64,000 nucleotides of DNA from the NCBI GenBank assembly GCA_021768245.1, contig JAETNO010000001.1, forward strand, positions 217,531-281,530, in the 5' to 3' direction. Positions 7,114-14,484 of this stretch are shown piece by piece; within the stretch, counting starts at the first letter, position 1; each line of letters starts with the position of its first letter. Source of the stretch: Bacteroidaceae bacterium (lineage in GTDB: Bacteria > Bacteroidota > Bacteroidia > Bacteroidales > Muribaculaceae). The position numbers and the translations under genes are program-made. The notes under the pieces were generated by a model. The model saw nothing but the letters and a program-made list of their open reading frames with translations. It searched no databases and had not been told where the DNA came from.

Positions 7114-8634
7114 ATGCTGATATTCCCATTTAAAAATTACGAAGAGTTCAAAGAGCTTTTCGGCTTTACAGAGCATGGGAATGGAGTTAAATCTAGAAAG
7201 AACCGAATACTCCTTTCCTATCTGAAACAGCCAGAGCTATTGAAAAAAGTTCGTGAAACTGGTGATTATTCGTTAGTGAATATTCGATCAATGGCTGAAT
7301 TACGTCAGGTTATGCTTGACCATATTCAGCAGTCCGGAAAAGATGATGCTGCTCTTCCTTACGAAATGCAGCTTAAAAACTACTCTTTTTGGTCTGACAA
7401 ATATCGTACTGACGGCAAAAAAGGTGTAACTCTTGACGGAGACACCAGAGCCATCAGATATATCAACATGGAATCCAACCACGACTATAAGATGAAGTGT
7501 GGCAAGATGTTCAATCATCTTATCAATGCCACAGAATTTGGTCGTAGTCTCCCTGTTCAGGTTATAACATTTCTATGTGAAGAATTGACAATGGAATGGT
7601 GCAGTCACAACGCACTGTTCAATGGCATGGAACTTCATATCGACGAAGATTTTGAAAGAATCTATGATTCAGACTATTGTAAAGGAGATTTCCACTCTTG
7701 TATGGTTGATAAAGGACATGATTCTTTCTACTCCAATCACGTCAAAGGCTGTAGAGCTGCCTATCTCCAAAATGAGGAAGGCATGATAATAGCCAGAGCG
7801 ATAATCTTCACAGCCTATGATGACAGCGGCAAAGAATATAAAGTCTGTGAACGACAGTATTCAACAGACTGCGATGACGTATTGAAGCGAATGCTTGTTG
7901 ATAGGCTGATTATGGAAGGTGCCATTTCTCTTTTTAAGAAAATTGGGGCAGGATGCAGCGATGCTAATGCGTTTGTCGGAATCAATGGCGAAGACATGAG
8001 CCACCTGAAACTCTACATCGAGTTAGATCATTTCTATTCATACTCAACTTGCTCCTATCAAGACAGCTTCAAATGGGTATCTTTTCATAAACAAAGAGCC
8101 TACAATCACAGCGATTATGCCTATGATGACATGATAGATATAACAGATGAGACACTGGATGACTATCATGGAGAGATTGATGACGATGAGTTCGATTCTT
8201 ACGACGACTGGCACGAGTATGGCTGTGATGAAACTGTAGTAGCTTACCACAATGGACATGTGTACCATGTTGATGTTGACAATCTTGATGATTTTCAAGA
8301 AATTGACGGCACATATTATCATATTGATAATTGTTGCCCTTGTGAAAATTGCGGACAATGGATTCTCAAAGAAGATGCTACCTACAATTCTGATGCGGGA
8401 GCCTATTTCTGCGACTCCGAATGTGAGTCCAAATACATAAAAGAAAACTTCTTCTATGCTGAATACGATGATGATTATTTCCACCATGAAGAGGACATCA
8501 CCACTATTCAGACATGGAATGAGGAAACCCAAACCTACAAAGAAATATCAATTAGCTGTCTATCCAGAGAACACCTTATCAGAGAAGGTAAAGCCTTTGG
8601 AGCCGGTGATACATGGTTCACCACGGCAGCATAA
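7114..8634 (+). CDS. Large acidic hypothetical protein with zinc-ribbon-like cysteines
   Basis: A 506-residue soluble protein of no family I can name. The N-terminal part (MLIFPFKNYEEFKELFGFTEHGNGVKSRKN) is followed by a central region with GDFHSCMVDKGHDSFYSNHVKGCRAAYLQNEEGMIIARAIIFT, which resembles conserved phage hypothetical proteins. The C-terminal third is very rich in Asp, Glu and Tyr. It contains CCPCENCGQWILKEDATYNSDAGAYFCDSECE, a CxxC...CxxxC arrangement that probably binds zinc. The ATG at 7114 is preferred over the in-frame GTG at 7090, which overlaps the end of the terminator T tract. The metallopeptidase gene follows after 15 bp. Confidence 0.7.
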   Translation: MLIFPFKNYEEFKELFGFTEHGNGVKSRKNRILLSYLKQPELLKKVRETGDYSLVNIRSMAELRQVMLDHIQQSGKDDAALPYEMQLKNYSFWSDKYRTDGKKGVTLDGDTRAIRYINMESNHDYKMKCGKMFNHLINATEFGRSLPVQVITFLCEELTMEWCSHNALFNGMELHIDEDFERIYDSDYCKGDFHSCMVDKGHDSFYSNHVKGCRAAYLQNEEGMIIARAIIFTAYDDSGKEYKVCERQYSTDCDDVLKRMLVDRLIMEGAISLFKKIGAGCSDANAFVGINGEDMSHLKLYIELDHFYSYSTCSYQDSFKWVSFHKQRAYNHSDYAYDDMIDITDETLDDYHGEIDDDEFDSYDDWHEYGCDETVVAYHNGHVYHVDVDNLDDFQEIDGTYYHIDNCCPCENCGQWILKEDATYNSDAGAYFCDSECESKYIKENFFYAEYDDDYFHHEEDITTIQTWNEETQTYKEISISCLSREHLIREGKAFGAGDTWFTTAA

Positions 8635-8649
8635 CACCCCAACAGAACA

Positions 8650-9672
8650 ATGAATACAACATTAGATTGGAGATTGCTTAAGAAGCTATACTCCATACAC
8701 TCGCCTTCAGGAAAGGAGGAACATATGATGAATTTCCTCATTTCCTATCTCAAATCCTTGCCCGGAAATATAAAACTGGGTAAGGATTCTTATGGCAATC
8801 TCTACGCTATCAAAGGAGAGGCAGAGACCTACGGCTGCCTCGTCTCACATACAGATCAGGTTCAGAAAATTCATAGCAAAGATTTTAAAGCAATCGAAAC
8901 CAGAGATATAATCTTTGGCTATTCTCCTTCCAATCATCAAATAGAAGGGCTGGGAGCAGATGACAAGAACGGCATTTTCATAGCACTGGAAGCCTTTAAA
9001 AAGTACGATTCTCTAAAAGCAGTCTTTTTTAAGGAAGAAGAGACTGGTTGTGGTGGTTCATCTCATTGCGAATTATCCTTTTTCAACGATTGCAGATTCG
9101 TAATTCAATGTGATCGCAGAGGCAATTCTGACCTAATCACAAGCATTGGCTGTATAGATTTATGCAGTGAAAAATTCATTCAAGATATAGATCCTGAAAC
9201 GTATAACTACAAATGCGAAGTAGGTCTAATGACTGACGTTGAGACTCTTAAGGAAAGAGGTCTATCCGTGTCAGCCGTCAATATTAGCTGTGGTTACTAT
9301 AATCCGCATACCGATGAAGAAATCACAGTTAAAAGAGATCTCGAAAAGTGCTGGAAATTCGTTCAGCACATTATCGAGGACTGTACTGAAACTTATCCTC
9401 ACGAAGTCGGCGAAAACGGCTGTTACGGCTATTACGATGAGTGGGAAATTGAAGATGAAATACATTCGATTATTCAGCAAGATCCCACAATGACAGCTTC
9501 AGACCTCTATGATATGTATCAGACTAACTTCCCCATGCTTAAATTGAAAGATTTTGAGCGTATAGTGGAGGAATACCATCAATGGTATGGTGACAGCGAT
9601 GAAGAAGAAACATTAACTCAAACATTCAGACCCGATGAAAAAGAAACGGACAAAGAAGACTATCTCTTCTAA
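8650..9672 (+). CDS. M20/M42-type zinc metallopeptidase-like protein with C-terminal extension
   Basis: The first ~240 residues carry the full metal-ligand and catalytic set of di-zinc aminopeptidases of the M20/M42/M28 type: H67 and D69 in SHTD, D104 in LGADDKNG, E129/E130 in FFKEEETGCGGS, D155 in QCDRRG and H220 in YYNPHTDEE. Family members remove N-terminal residues from short peptides. Residues ~250-340 (EWEIEDEIHSIIQQDPTMTASDLYDMY and the acidic tail) are an extra segment not expected in a plain aminopeptidase. There is no signal peptide, so it acts in the cytoplasm. Finding it between phage-like genes is unusual. The next small gene starts 38 bp before this stop. Confidence 0.75.
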   Translation: MNTTLDWRLLKKLYSIHSPSGKEEHMMNFLISYLKSLPGNIKLGKDSYGNLYAIKGEAETYGCLVSHTDQVQKIHSKDFKAIETRDIIFGYSPSNHQIEGLGADDKNGIFIALEAFKKYDSLKAVFFKEEETGCGGSSHCELSFFNDCRFVIQCDRRGNSDLITSIGCIDLCSEKFIQDIDPETYNYKCEVGLMTDVETLKERGLSVSAVNISCGYYNPHTDEEITVKRDLEKCWKFVQHIIEDCTETYPHEVGENGCYGYYDEWEIEDEIHSIIQQDPTMTASDLYDMYQTNFPMLKLKDFERIVEEYHQWYGDSDEEETLTQTFRPDEKETDKEDYLF

Positions 9673-9835
9673 GCTAACCATCGAGCATCGAGGACCCTCT
9701 ATCTTTGAGGTTGCCAATCAGATTCATCATACAGTGGCCGGATATTGCGAATATTGTGGTCGAGCTATGACACCATCAGACGTGAACGATTATGGCAGTC
9801 TCTGTGAACGCTGCTATATGAAGGAGTATTACTAA
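9635..9835 (+). CDS. Small zinc-ribbon-like protein (66 aa)
   Basis: A basic N-terminus (KKKRTKKTISSKL) is followed by CEYCGRAMTPSDVNDYGSLCERCYMKEYY, two CxxC pairs 15-20 residues apart as in small zinc ribbons. It overlaps the 3' end of the peptidase gene by 38 bp in another frame, suggesting coupled translation. Such small zinc proteins are frequent in phage and element early regions, where they bind nucleic acid or protein. The function here is unknown. Confidence 0.65.
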   Translation: MKKKRTKKTISSKLTIEHRGPSIFEVANQIHHTVAGYCEYCGRAMTPSDVNDYGSLCERCYMKEYY

Positions 9836-9848
9836 ATCTGTGAAAACA

Positions 9849-10310
9849 ATGAATATCAACAAAATCATTTTTTCAAGGACGGCTCTGGCTAAGAAAGTTG
9901 GGATTGTAAAAAATCTCACTATCCCCGAACTGCTGTCAATCAACTATGCCACAATCCTGAGAGTGGTAAAGGAGACTGGTATTAAGCAATCCAACAGTCG
10001 AAACAAGACTTTCAGGATGACCAGACCTGTGAGCAATGATTGGAACGCAGAGTTTGAAGGAGTGAATCTCTATCGTGGTAAACTCTTTGCAGACATATAC
10101 CTCCAGTATGACTCAACCGACACCAACGTCAGTGTCCCTTTTGAGGATTTCCTTAAAAAAGGAGATTTCAGAGGCTCGACTATCAGAACTGACAGATACG
10201 ACAATCCCCGGACACATTACTTCACTTTTCGAGAAATTGATAAAGCGATAGTGCTGGGTAGGCTGCTCATGGATTATCTCAACAGGAAATATAAAGACAA
10301 GTTGGGTTAA
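9849..10310 (+). CDS. Hypothetical protein (~153 aa)
   Basis: A soluble protein with a helical N-terminal third (KIIFSRTALAKKVGIVKNLTIPELLSINYATILRVVKETGIKQS) and a strand-rich remainder (NAEFEGVNLYRGKLFADIYLQYDSTDTNVSVPFEDFLKKG, HYFTFREIDKAIVLGRLLMDYL). A GTG three codons upstream (9840) could also serve as start. It is in the same transcription unit as the peptidase and zinc-ribbon genes and is followed by a terminator at 10329. I do not recognise the family. Confidence 0.65.
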   Translation: MNINKIIFSRTALAKKVGIVKNLTIPELLSINYATILRVVKETGIKQSNSRNKTFRMTRPVSNDWNAEFEGVNLYRGKLFADIYLQYDSTDTNVSVPFEDFLKKGDFRGSTIRTDRYDNPRTHYFTFREIDKAIVLGRLLMDYLNRKYKDKLG

Positions 10311-10328
10311 TCTGTCCTGACCAATGGG

Positions 10329-10366
10329 AAGGGAGAATCGAATAACACCGGTTCTCTCTTCTTTTT
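10329..10366 (+). terminator. Terminator before the serine recombinase gene
   Basis: AAGGGAGAATCG (10329-10340) pairs with CGGTTCTCTCTT (10349-10360), followed by CTTTTT. It is 19 bp after the stop at 10310. Confidence 0.7.
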
Positions 10367-10453
10367 GTGTTCAAACGGCGGATGTGTTCAAAAAAATCTA
10401 TAACGGCATTTGAATACGCATCGGCCATGTCCCCATTAAATACAAAGATTAAA

Positions 10454-11095
10454 ATGGAAACGAAACCAGCGATTATCTATGCCCGTGTGTCAAGCGTGGG
10501 TGATAGACAAAACACAGAACGTCAGATTTCAGACCTTTCCAGATATGCAGAATATTCCAATCTCACAATAGCAAAGGTATTTGAGGAACACATATCCGGA
10601 GCAAAACGGAATACCGAGCGACCTGTATTATTGGAGGCTATCGAATATGCCAAATCCAATAATATCACACAGATTCTGATTTCTGAATTATCCCGTCTTG
10701 GCAGAAACGCCTTTGAGGTATTATCAATTGTCAAGGAGATGATTGACGCAGGAATCAACATATACTTCCAGAAAGAACAATTCACCTTATTGGACGAAGA
10801 AGGCAAGCCAAGCCTGTTCGCCCCAGTAATGATAGCGACCCTCTCAACCTGCGCCCAACTTGAAAGAGACAACATCAGATTCAGGCTCAACTCCGGTAGG
10901 GCTAACTATATCGCCAAAGGAGGAAGATTAGGAAGAAAGAAAGGCTCGACTAAATCTGAGGAAGCCTTACGAGAGCAATACAAGGATGTCATAACGCTAT
11001 TGAAGAAAGGATACTCCGTAAGGAATATCGCCAAACTTCAAAACGTAGGCATCTCGACAGTACAACGAATCAAAAATCAATTTATCAACAAATAA
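10454..11095 (+). CDS. Small serine recombinase (resolvase/invertase family)
   Basis: A 213-residue site-specific serine recombinase. The N-terminal catalytic domain shows IIYARVSSVGDRQNTERQ with the nucleophile S13, then ISELSRLGRNAFEVLSIVKEM and the long E-helix region QLERDNIRFRLNSGR. The C-terminus (LLKKGYSVRNIAKLQNVGISTVQRIKNQF) is the helix-turn-helix that recognises the site. The ATG at 10454 gives the usual spacing before the first strand. Such enzymes resolve dimers or invert segments. Here it may resolve element multimers formed by replication, a role separate from the large tyrosine integrase at the right end. The next gene starts 2 bp after the stop. Confidence 0.9.
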   Translation: METKPAIIYARVSSVGDRQNTERQISDLSRYAEYSNLTIAKVFEEHISGAKRNTERPVLLEAIEYAKSNNITQILISELSRLGRNAFEVLSIVKEMIDAGINIYFQKEQFTLLDEEGKPSLFAPVMIATLSTCAQLERDNIRFRLNSGRANYIAKGGRLGRKKGSTKSEEALREQYKDVITLLKKGYSVRNIAKLQNVGISTVQRIKNQFINK

Positions 11096-11097
11096 TC

Positions 11098-11325
11098 ATG
11101 GAAACAAACTATGTAATCATCCTCGACTTCTGTGGTGGGTATTTGAATATTATCCACCTGACGGAAGAAGAGAAAAAAGAATCCGAGAAGCATGAGGACT
11201 TTGAATCGTTCCTCTGCACTCTCGAAGAAAAGTATGGTTTCAGGCTTAAAGACTGCCAGTGGATGACAACTGAGAGCCTGAACATTTATCGCTACGAAGA
11301 CGGGAAGGAGGTCGATCATGCCTAA
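11098..11325 (+). CDS. Small hypothetical protein (75 aa)
   Basis: METNYVIILDFCGGYLNIIHL is followed by an acidic helical stretch (TEEEKKESEKHEDFESFLCTLEEKYGFRL). It starts 2 bp after the recombinase stop and overlaps the next gene by 8 bp, so the three are one operon. It is compact and resembles the short proteins of plasmid and element regions that precede Api92-like proteins. The function is unknown. Confidence 0.65.
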   Translation: METNYVIILDFCGGYLNIIHLTEEEKKESEKHEDFESFLCTLEEKYGFRLKDCQWMTTESLNIYRYEDGKEVDHA

Positions 11326-11899
11326 TTGGACTTATACTCAATACGTCGCCACTGGTGATAAGGAGCAACTGAAGAAACTCCACTCTATTATGTCAGAACT
11401 GGAGGATATGAAGACTCCGGGCTTGCATGAAAATGGCTTTGGATCCACTTGGCTCGGTAATCTCGTTATCAAACTCGGCGGCGATTGGGAGAATGTCTAT
11501 TGTCGTGGTTATTGGGACAATCTACTTCTGCTTGATGATGGTTCAGTCTCGTTCAGTGTCGAATCTGCATGGGATGAACCAAATGAAGTCAGGGAGTTCA
11601 TAGAAAAGAAATTCCCTAAAATTAAGCTTTACTTCCAGTGCGAAGAATCAGGGATGTGTATCTATCACACAAATGATGATACCGGCCAATACTTCCCCGA
11701 AAAATATTATCTCTGGGTTGAAGATGGAGAAACTGAGTATTACACCTCCCTCGAAGCCCTTGCTAACGAGGTTGAGAATATCACAGGCTCCAAAAATCTC
11801 AAAACATTAGATTCCTGCAAAAAGGCACTTGAAACATACTCACGTTCCCACAGCGATCTCTGCTATACATTAGAAGAGTTTAGCGTGGTTCAAGACTAA
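11318..11899 (+). CDS. Api92/YubB-like protein
   Basis: A 193-residue protein beginning MPNWTYTQYVATGDKEQLKKLHSIM, followed by ENGFGSTWLGNLVIKLGGDWENVYCRGYWDNL and VSFSVESAWDEPNEVREFIEKKFPKIKLYFQCEESGMCIYHTND. This layout (MPNW start, ferredoxin-like alternation of strands and helices, then a 'SAW' strand) resembles the Api92/YubB-type proteins widespread on phages and plasmids. Their molecular function is not established. It overlaps the previous gene by 8 bp and ends in front of a terminator at 11909. Confidence 0.7.
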   Translation: MPNWTYTQYVATGDKEQLKKLHSIMSELEDMKTPGLHENGFGSTWLGNLVIKLGGDWENVYCRGYWDNLLLLDDGSVSFSVESAWDEPNEVREFIEKKFPKIKLYFQCEESGMCIYHTNDDTGQYFPEKYYLWVEDGETEYYTSLEALANEVENITGSKNLKTLDSCKKALETYSRSHSDLCYTLEEFSVVQD

Positions 11900-11908
11900 T
11901 CCAAAGAG

Positions 11909-11946
11909 AAGGTATGCGGCAGCGGTCGTGTGCCTTTTCTTTTTTG
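11909..11946 (+). terminator. Terminator after the Api92-like gene
   Basis: AAGGTATGCG (11909-11918) pairs with CGTGTGCCTT (11927-11936) at all ten positions if G-U pairs are allowed. It is followed by TTCTTTTTT. Confidence 0.7.
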
Positions 11947-12289
11947 CCGTCAGAGAAAACGCCAAATTCCTTATCTTTGTAGAATAATCTGCTCACCAAG
12001 AGCGTCTAATCCAAATATTTTTTTGTACCTTTGTGCGTCCAATGGAAGAGAAATGCCGTTGGATAAGAAAAGTGTCAAGCTTTCTTTCTCGGTTGAACGA
12101 ATCGCCAATTCAATTAACAGACTGAGATTGAGTGAGATTAGACGCTCTTTCTGTTTTGTAGTATCTGCCCGGTGCGACAGCCGCTGTCGTATCTTAGCAT
12201 ACTCAATTCAGAGGGGCAGTTTATTCTACCCTCATATATCATTCAGTCTGTAGGCTTTGGCGAGCCTGTTCAACCATGATAGAGGTGCG
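11947..12289. other. Gene-poor stretch with two -7-like boxes
   Basis: I see no convincing gene here. An open frame across 11930-12253 has a low-complexity basic translation with many Cys and Arg and no good start, so I leave it out. Two sequences match the Bacteroidetes -7 box (TATCTTTG at 11972-11979 and TACCTTTG at 12026-12033), but neither has a TTTG at the right distance. One of them may drive the large gene at 12290. Confidence 0.4.
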
Positions 12290-14086
12290 ATGAATTCCCC
12301 TCTTTTCTTGTACCCAAACTTAACCGCCAAATTAGGGAGTCAGGAGGCAAAACGATTGAGTCTTATGGCTTCTTCTGAAATAGCATCATTTTTACGCAAA
12401 AGTATCGTTCGTTGCTGGGGCAAAGACTTGAATGGCTCTGATTGCGTAGGAAACGAAGAAAGACTAAAGTTCTATGATCCCATTGTAAAAAAGAGATATG
12501 GCGTAAGTGCATTGGAAGAACTATACTTTGTAAGAGATACCTCAAGTCTCAATGGTTTAGATTCGGGTACTATAATAACAGAGAAGGGATTCTACATATT
12601 TTCAGATAGTCTCTTATCTGGTAAATCATGTCTCCTTTATCCTTGGGAACTGATTTGTAAGGTGGAATTTAAGGGAACAAATTTTATTTTCTACTCGTAT
12701 CCCGACGAACAGGGGGAGCAAGAATATCATGTTATTCCGCAAAAGAATTTTATAAAAGCATCAAATCCTCAGACCGCTCTTATCAACAATTTACTTAAAT
12801 TTTTCAATAAGATTATAGAATTAGCAGCTCCGGTTGAAGAGGAAGATCCATTTGATGCAGTGTTCAATAAAATCGAAGCAAACAAGGATAACCCTCAAGA
12901 GATTATCCGTATTGCGTTTGACGCCTTAGATGAGTATCCATCACTTTCTGATATATTGAAATTTGAAATTGGGAGAAACTATTATCGCCTGAATGAATAT
13001 AAAAAGGCAAAAAAATATTTGTTAGAGGCCGATGTTGAAGATCTCACGAATCTCTTTCTCCCTTGGAAAAATATAATTCTGGGGAAAATATATGAAAAAG
13101 AGAATTATAAACTCTCACGAAATTTAAGGTTAACAGCGGCTAAGGGTCCTAAAGAATTAGAATTAGATGTCAGAAATAATGGAGAGGAAGAATCCGTAGC
13201 AATAGCTGCATTAGACGATCTCGTCGAGGCAGACATAAGGTATTTTGCTTCGCTTGATTCACATCATTATTCGGATCATAAGTTAATCTATCCTGTCGAG
13301 GATTTGACACAACTTTCTACTCTCAATCAAAACCAAATAATGGTTGTGTCATTACAGACATTAAGAGATGCTAATCTTGATTTTCCAATGGGCCATCCGG
13401 TTGCAAAGCAGCTCTATGTCTGCCATCCATTCTGCCAAAATAAGTTTATCCCATACGATAACTATGAGCTGGAATTCATAGAAGATAGAATCAGAGAGTT
13501 TTGTGAGATAGCCCAATGCCTTGGAGCCTCTTCTATTAAAATTGAAGCCATAAATGAAGAGTCAAAGGACAATAAGAGTGATGTTGATGGCTCTATTGGT
13601 ATAAACGGGGGTAATCGTGCATATTCTGGCAATATTAATGTGCATGGTAAATCTTCAGAGAATATCGTTGATCAATTGCGTAACTCGATGGAATTCGAGC
13701 AGAGTTTTTCAAATCCTGTAACTCCTCATATTCCCGAAAATACAGTCTGGCTCGCAAAAGAACCATCATGGCAAAGACTTATTCAACAACGTATGCAGGG
13801 CAACTTGAGCCGACATAGAGAAGTAATCAGCACTTCCAAGAGTAGATTGATTGAAGGGAGTGCTTTACTTGAATTAAACGGAGAGATTAAGTCAGTATAT
13901 GCTGATATGGGACTTAACTTTTCGGTAGAATTGTCGAACAGATTGCAAACAACGCAAAATGCTTCACTGTCGATAACTGTTGAGTTTTTCCCTCTGCATC
14001 AACCGAAAGAGAACGATGCTCAAACGAGAGTAGAGCAGGATCCAAAAGAAAACAAAACTTCGTTTTTCAAACGCCTATTCAAATAA
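12290..14086 (+). CDS. Multi-domain hypothetical protein: PH-like, TPR-like and C-terminal beta-rich regions
   Basis: A 598-residue cytoplasmic protein. Residues ~85-165 (LDSGTIITEKGFYIFSD...LYPWELICKVEFKGTNFIFYS...NPQTALINNLLKFF) have the strand pattern of bacterial PH-like domains. Residues ~195-285 (AFDALDEYPSLSDILKFEIGRNYYRLNEYKKAKKYLLEAD) look like tetratricopeptide helices. The last ~260 residues (LYVCHPFCQNKFIPYDNYELEFIEDRIREFCEIAQCLGASSIKIEAI, the Gly/Asn-rich GSIGINGGNRAYSGNINVHG, then alternating strands) resemble a recurrent uncharacterised bacterial C-terminal domain. The ATG at 12290 is used because the longer frame would need TTG. A 73-aa gene follows after 18 bp and may be its partner. 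Function unknown. Confidence 0.7.
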   Translation: MNSPLFLYPNLTAKLGSQEAKRLSLMASSEIASFLRKSIVRCWGKDLNGSDCVGNEERLKFYDPIVKKRYGVSALEELYFVRDTSSLNGLDSGTIITEKGFYIFSDSLLSGKSCLLYPWELICKVEFKGTNFIFYSYPDEQGEQEYHVIPQKNFIKASNPQTALINNLLKFFNKIIELAAPVEEEDPFDAVFNKIEANKDNPQEIIRIAFDALDEYPSLSDILKFEIGRNYYRLNEYKKAKKYLLEADVEDLTNLFLPWKNIILGKIYEKENYKLSRNLRLTAAKGPKELELDVRNNGEEESVAIAALDDLVEADIRYFASLDSHHYSDHKLIYPVEDLTQLSTLNQNQIMVVSLQTLRDANLDFPMGHPVAKQLYVCHPFCQNKFIPYDNYELEFIEDRIREFCEIAQCLGASSIKIEAINEESKDNKSDVDGSIGINGGNRAYSGNINVHGKSSENIVDQLRNSMEFEQSFSNPVTPHIPENTVWLAKEPSWQRLIQQRMQGNLSRHREVISTSKSRLIEGSALLELNGEIKSVYADMGLNFSVELSNRLQTTQNASLSITVEFFPLHQPKENDAQTRVEQDPKENKTSFFKRLFK

Positions 14087-14104
14087 ATCATAATAAATAT
14101 CAAT

Positions 14105-14326
14105 ATGCCACTTTTTAGAGTAACAGTAAAAACATCGAAGAACACCAATGGTGTTCGTATTGAGCGCGGAATGACAGTAGATGTTCCGTCCAACTCCATG
14201 AGCAACCCTGTAACAGTCAATGGAGGTCAAACAGTAGCAGACGCTTTTATGCGTATCTACGGCATTGATATCAAAAAGGCAGGTGCCCTCAATATGGCCT
14301 ACCTTGATGTAGAGCGTATCGGATAA
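14105..14326 (+). CDS. Small conserved-looking hypothetical protein (73 aa)
   Basis: MPLFRVTVKTSKNTNGVRIERGMTVDVPSNSMSNPVTVNGGQTVADAFMRIYGIDIKKAGALNMAYLDVERIG. The first half is a strand-turn-strand unit ('NGVRIERGMTVDVP') and the second half a helix. I recall similar small proteins with an MPLF[RK]VTVK start as common hypothetical proteins in Bacteroidales, but know of no established function. It lies 18 bp after the 598-aa gene and is followed by a hairpin, so the two form one unit. Confidence 0.7.
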   Translation: MPLFRVTVKTSKNTNGVRIERGMTVDVPSNSMSNPVTVNGGQTVADAFMRIYGIDIKKAGALNMAYLDVERIG

Positions 14327-14380
14327 TTGCTTAATAGGAATGATTTATATCGTTGTCTATAAACAATTAAAGCATCAATT

Positions 14381-14413
14381 ACAGCGGGTGTTAGGAAAAG
14401 ACATCCGCTGTAT
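14381..14413 (+). terminator. Hairpin after the 73-aa gene
   Basis: ACAGCGGGTGT (14381-14391) pairs with ACATCCGCTGT (14401-14411) along its whole length with one G-U pair. The following TATTTCC is only a weak T tract, so it may terminate inefficiently. Confidence 0.55.
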
Positions 14414-14484
14414 TTCCATGTATTATCCATTAGAGGAAGGTGACATACGCCGAAGCTCAGAATCTGACAAACAAAATATAGCTT

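Noticed and set aside
8044..8532. A 162-codon hydrophobic minus-strand frame
   Set aside because: It is the antisense of the Asp/Tyr-rich part of the gene at 7114-8634; Ile/Val-rich antisense frames are expected opposite such codons.
11930..12253. A 107-codon plus-strand frame rich in Cys, Arg and Ser
   Set aside because: It begins within the terminator T tract, has no plausible composition for a protein and covers promoter-like sequence.
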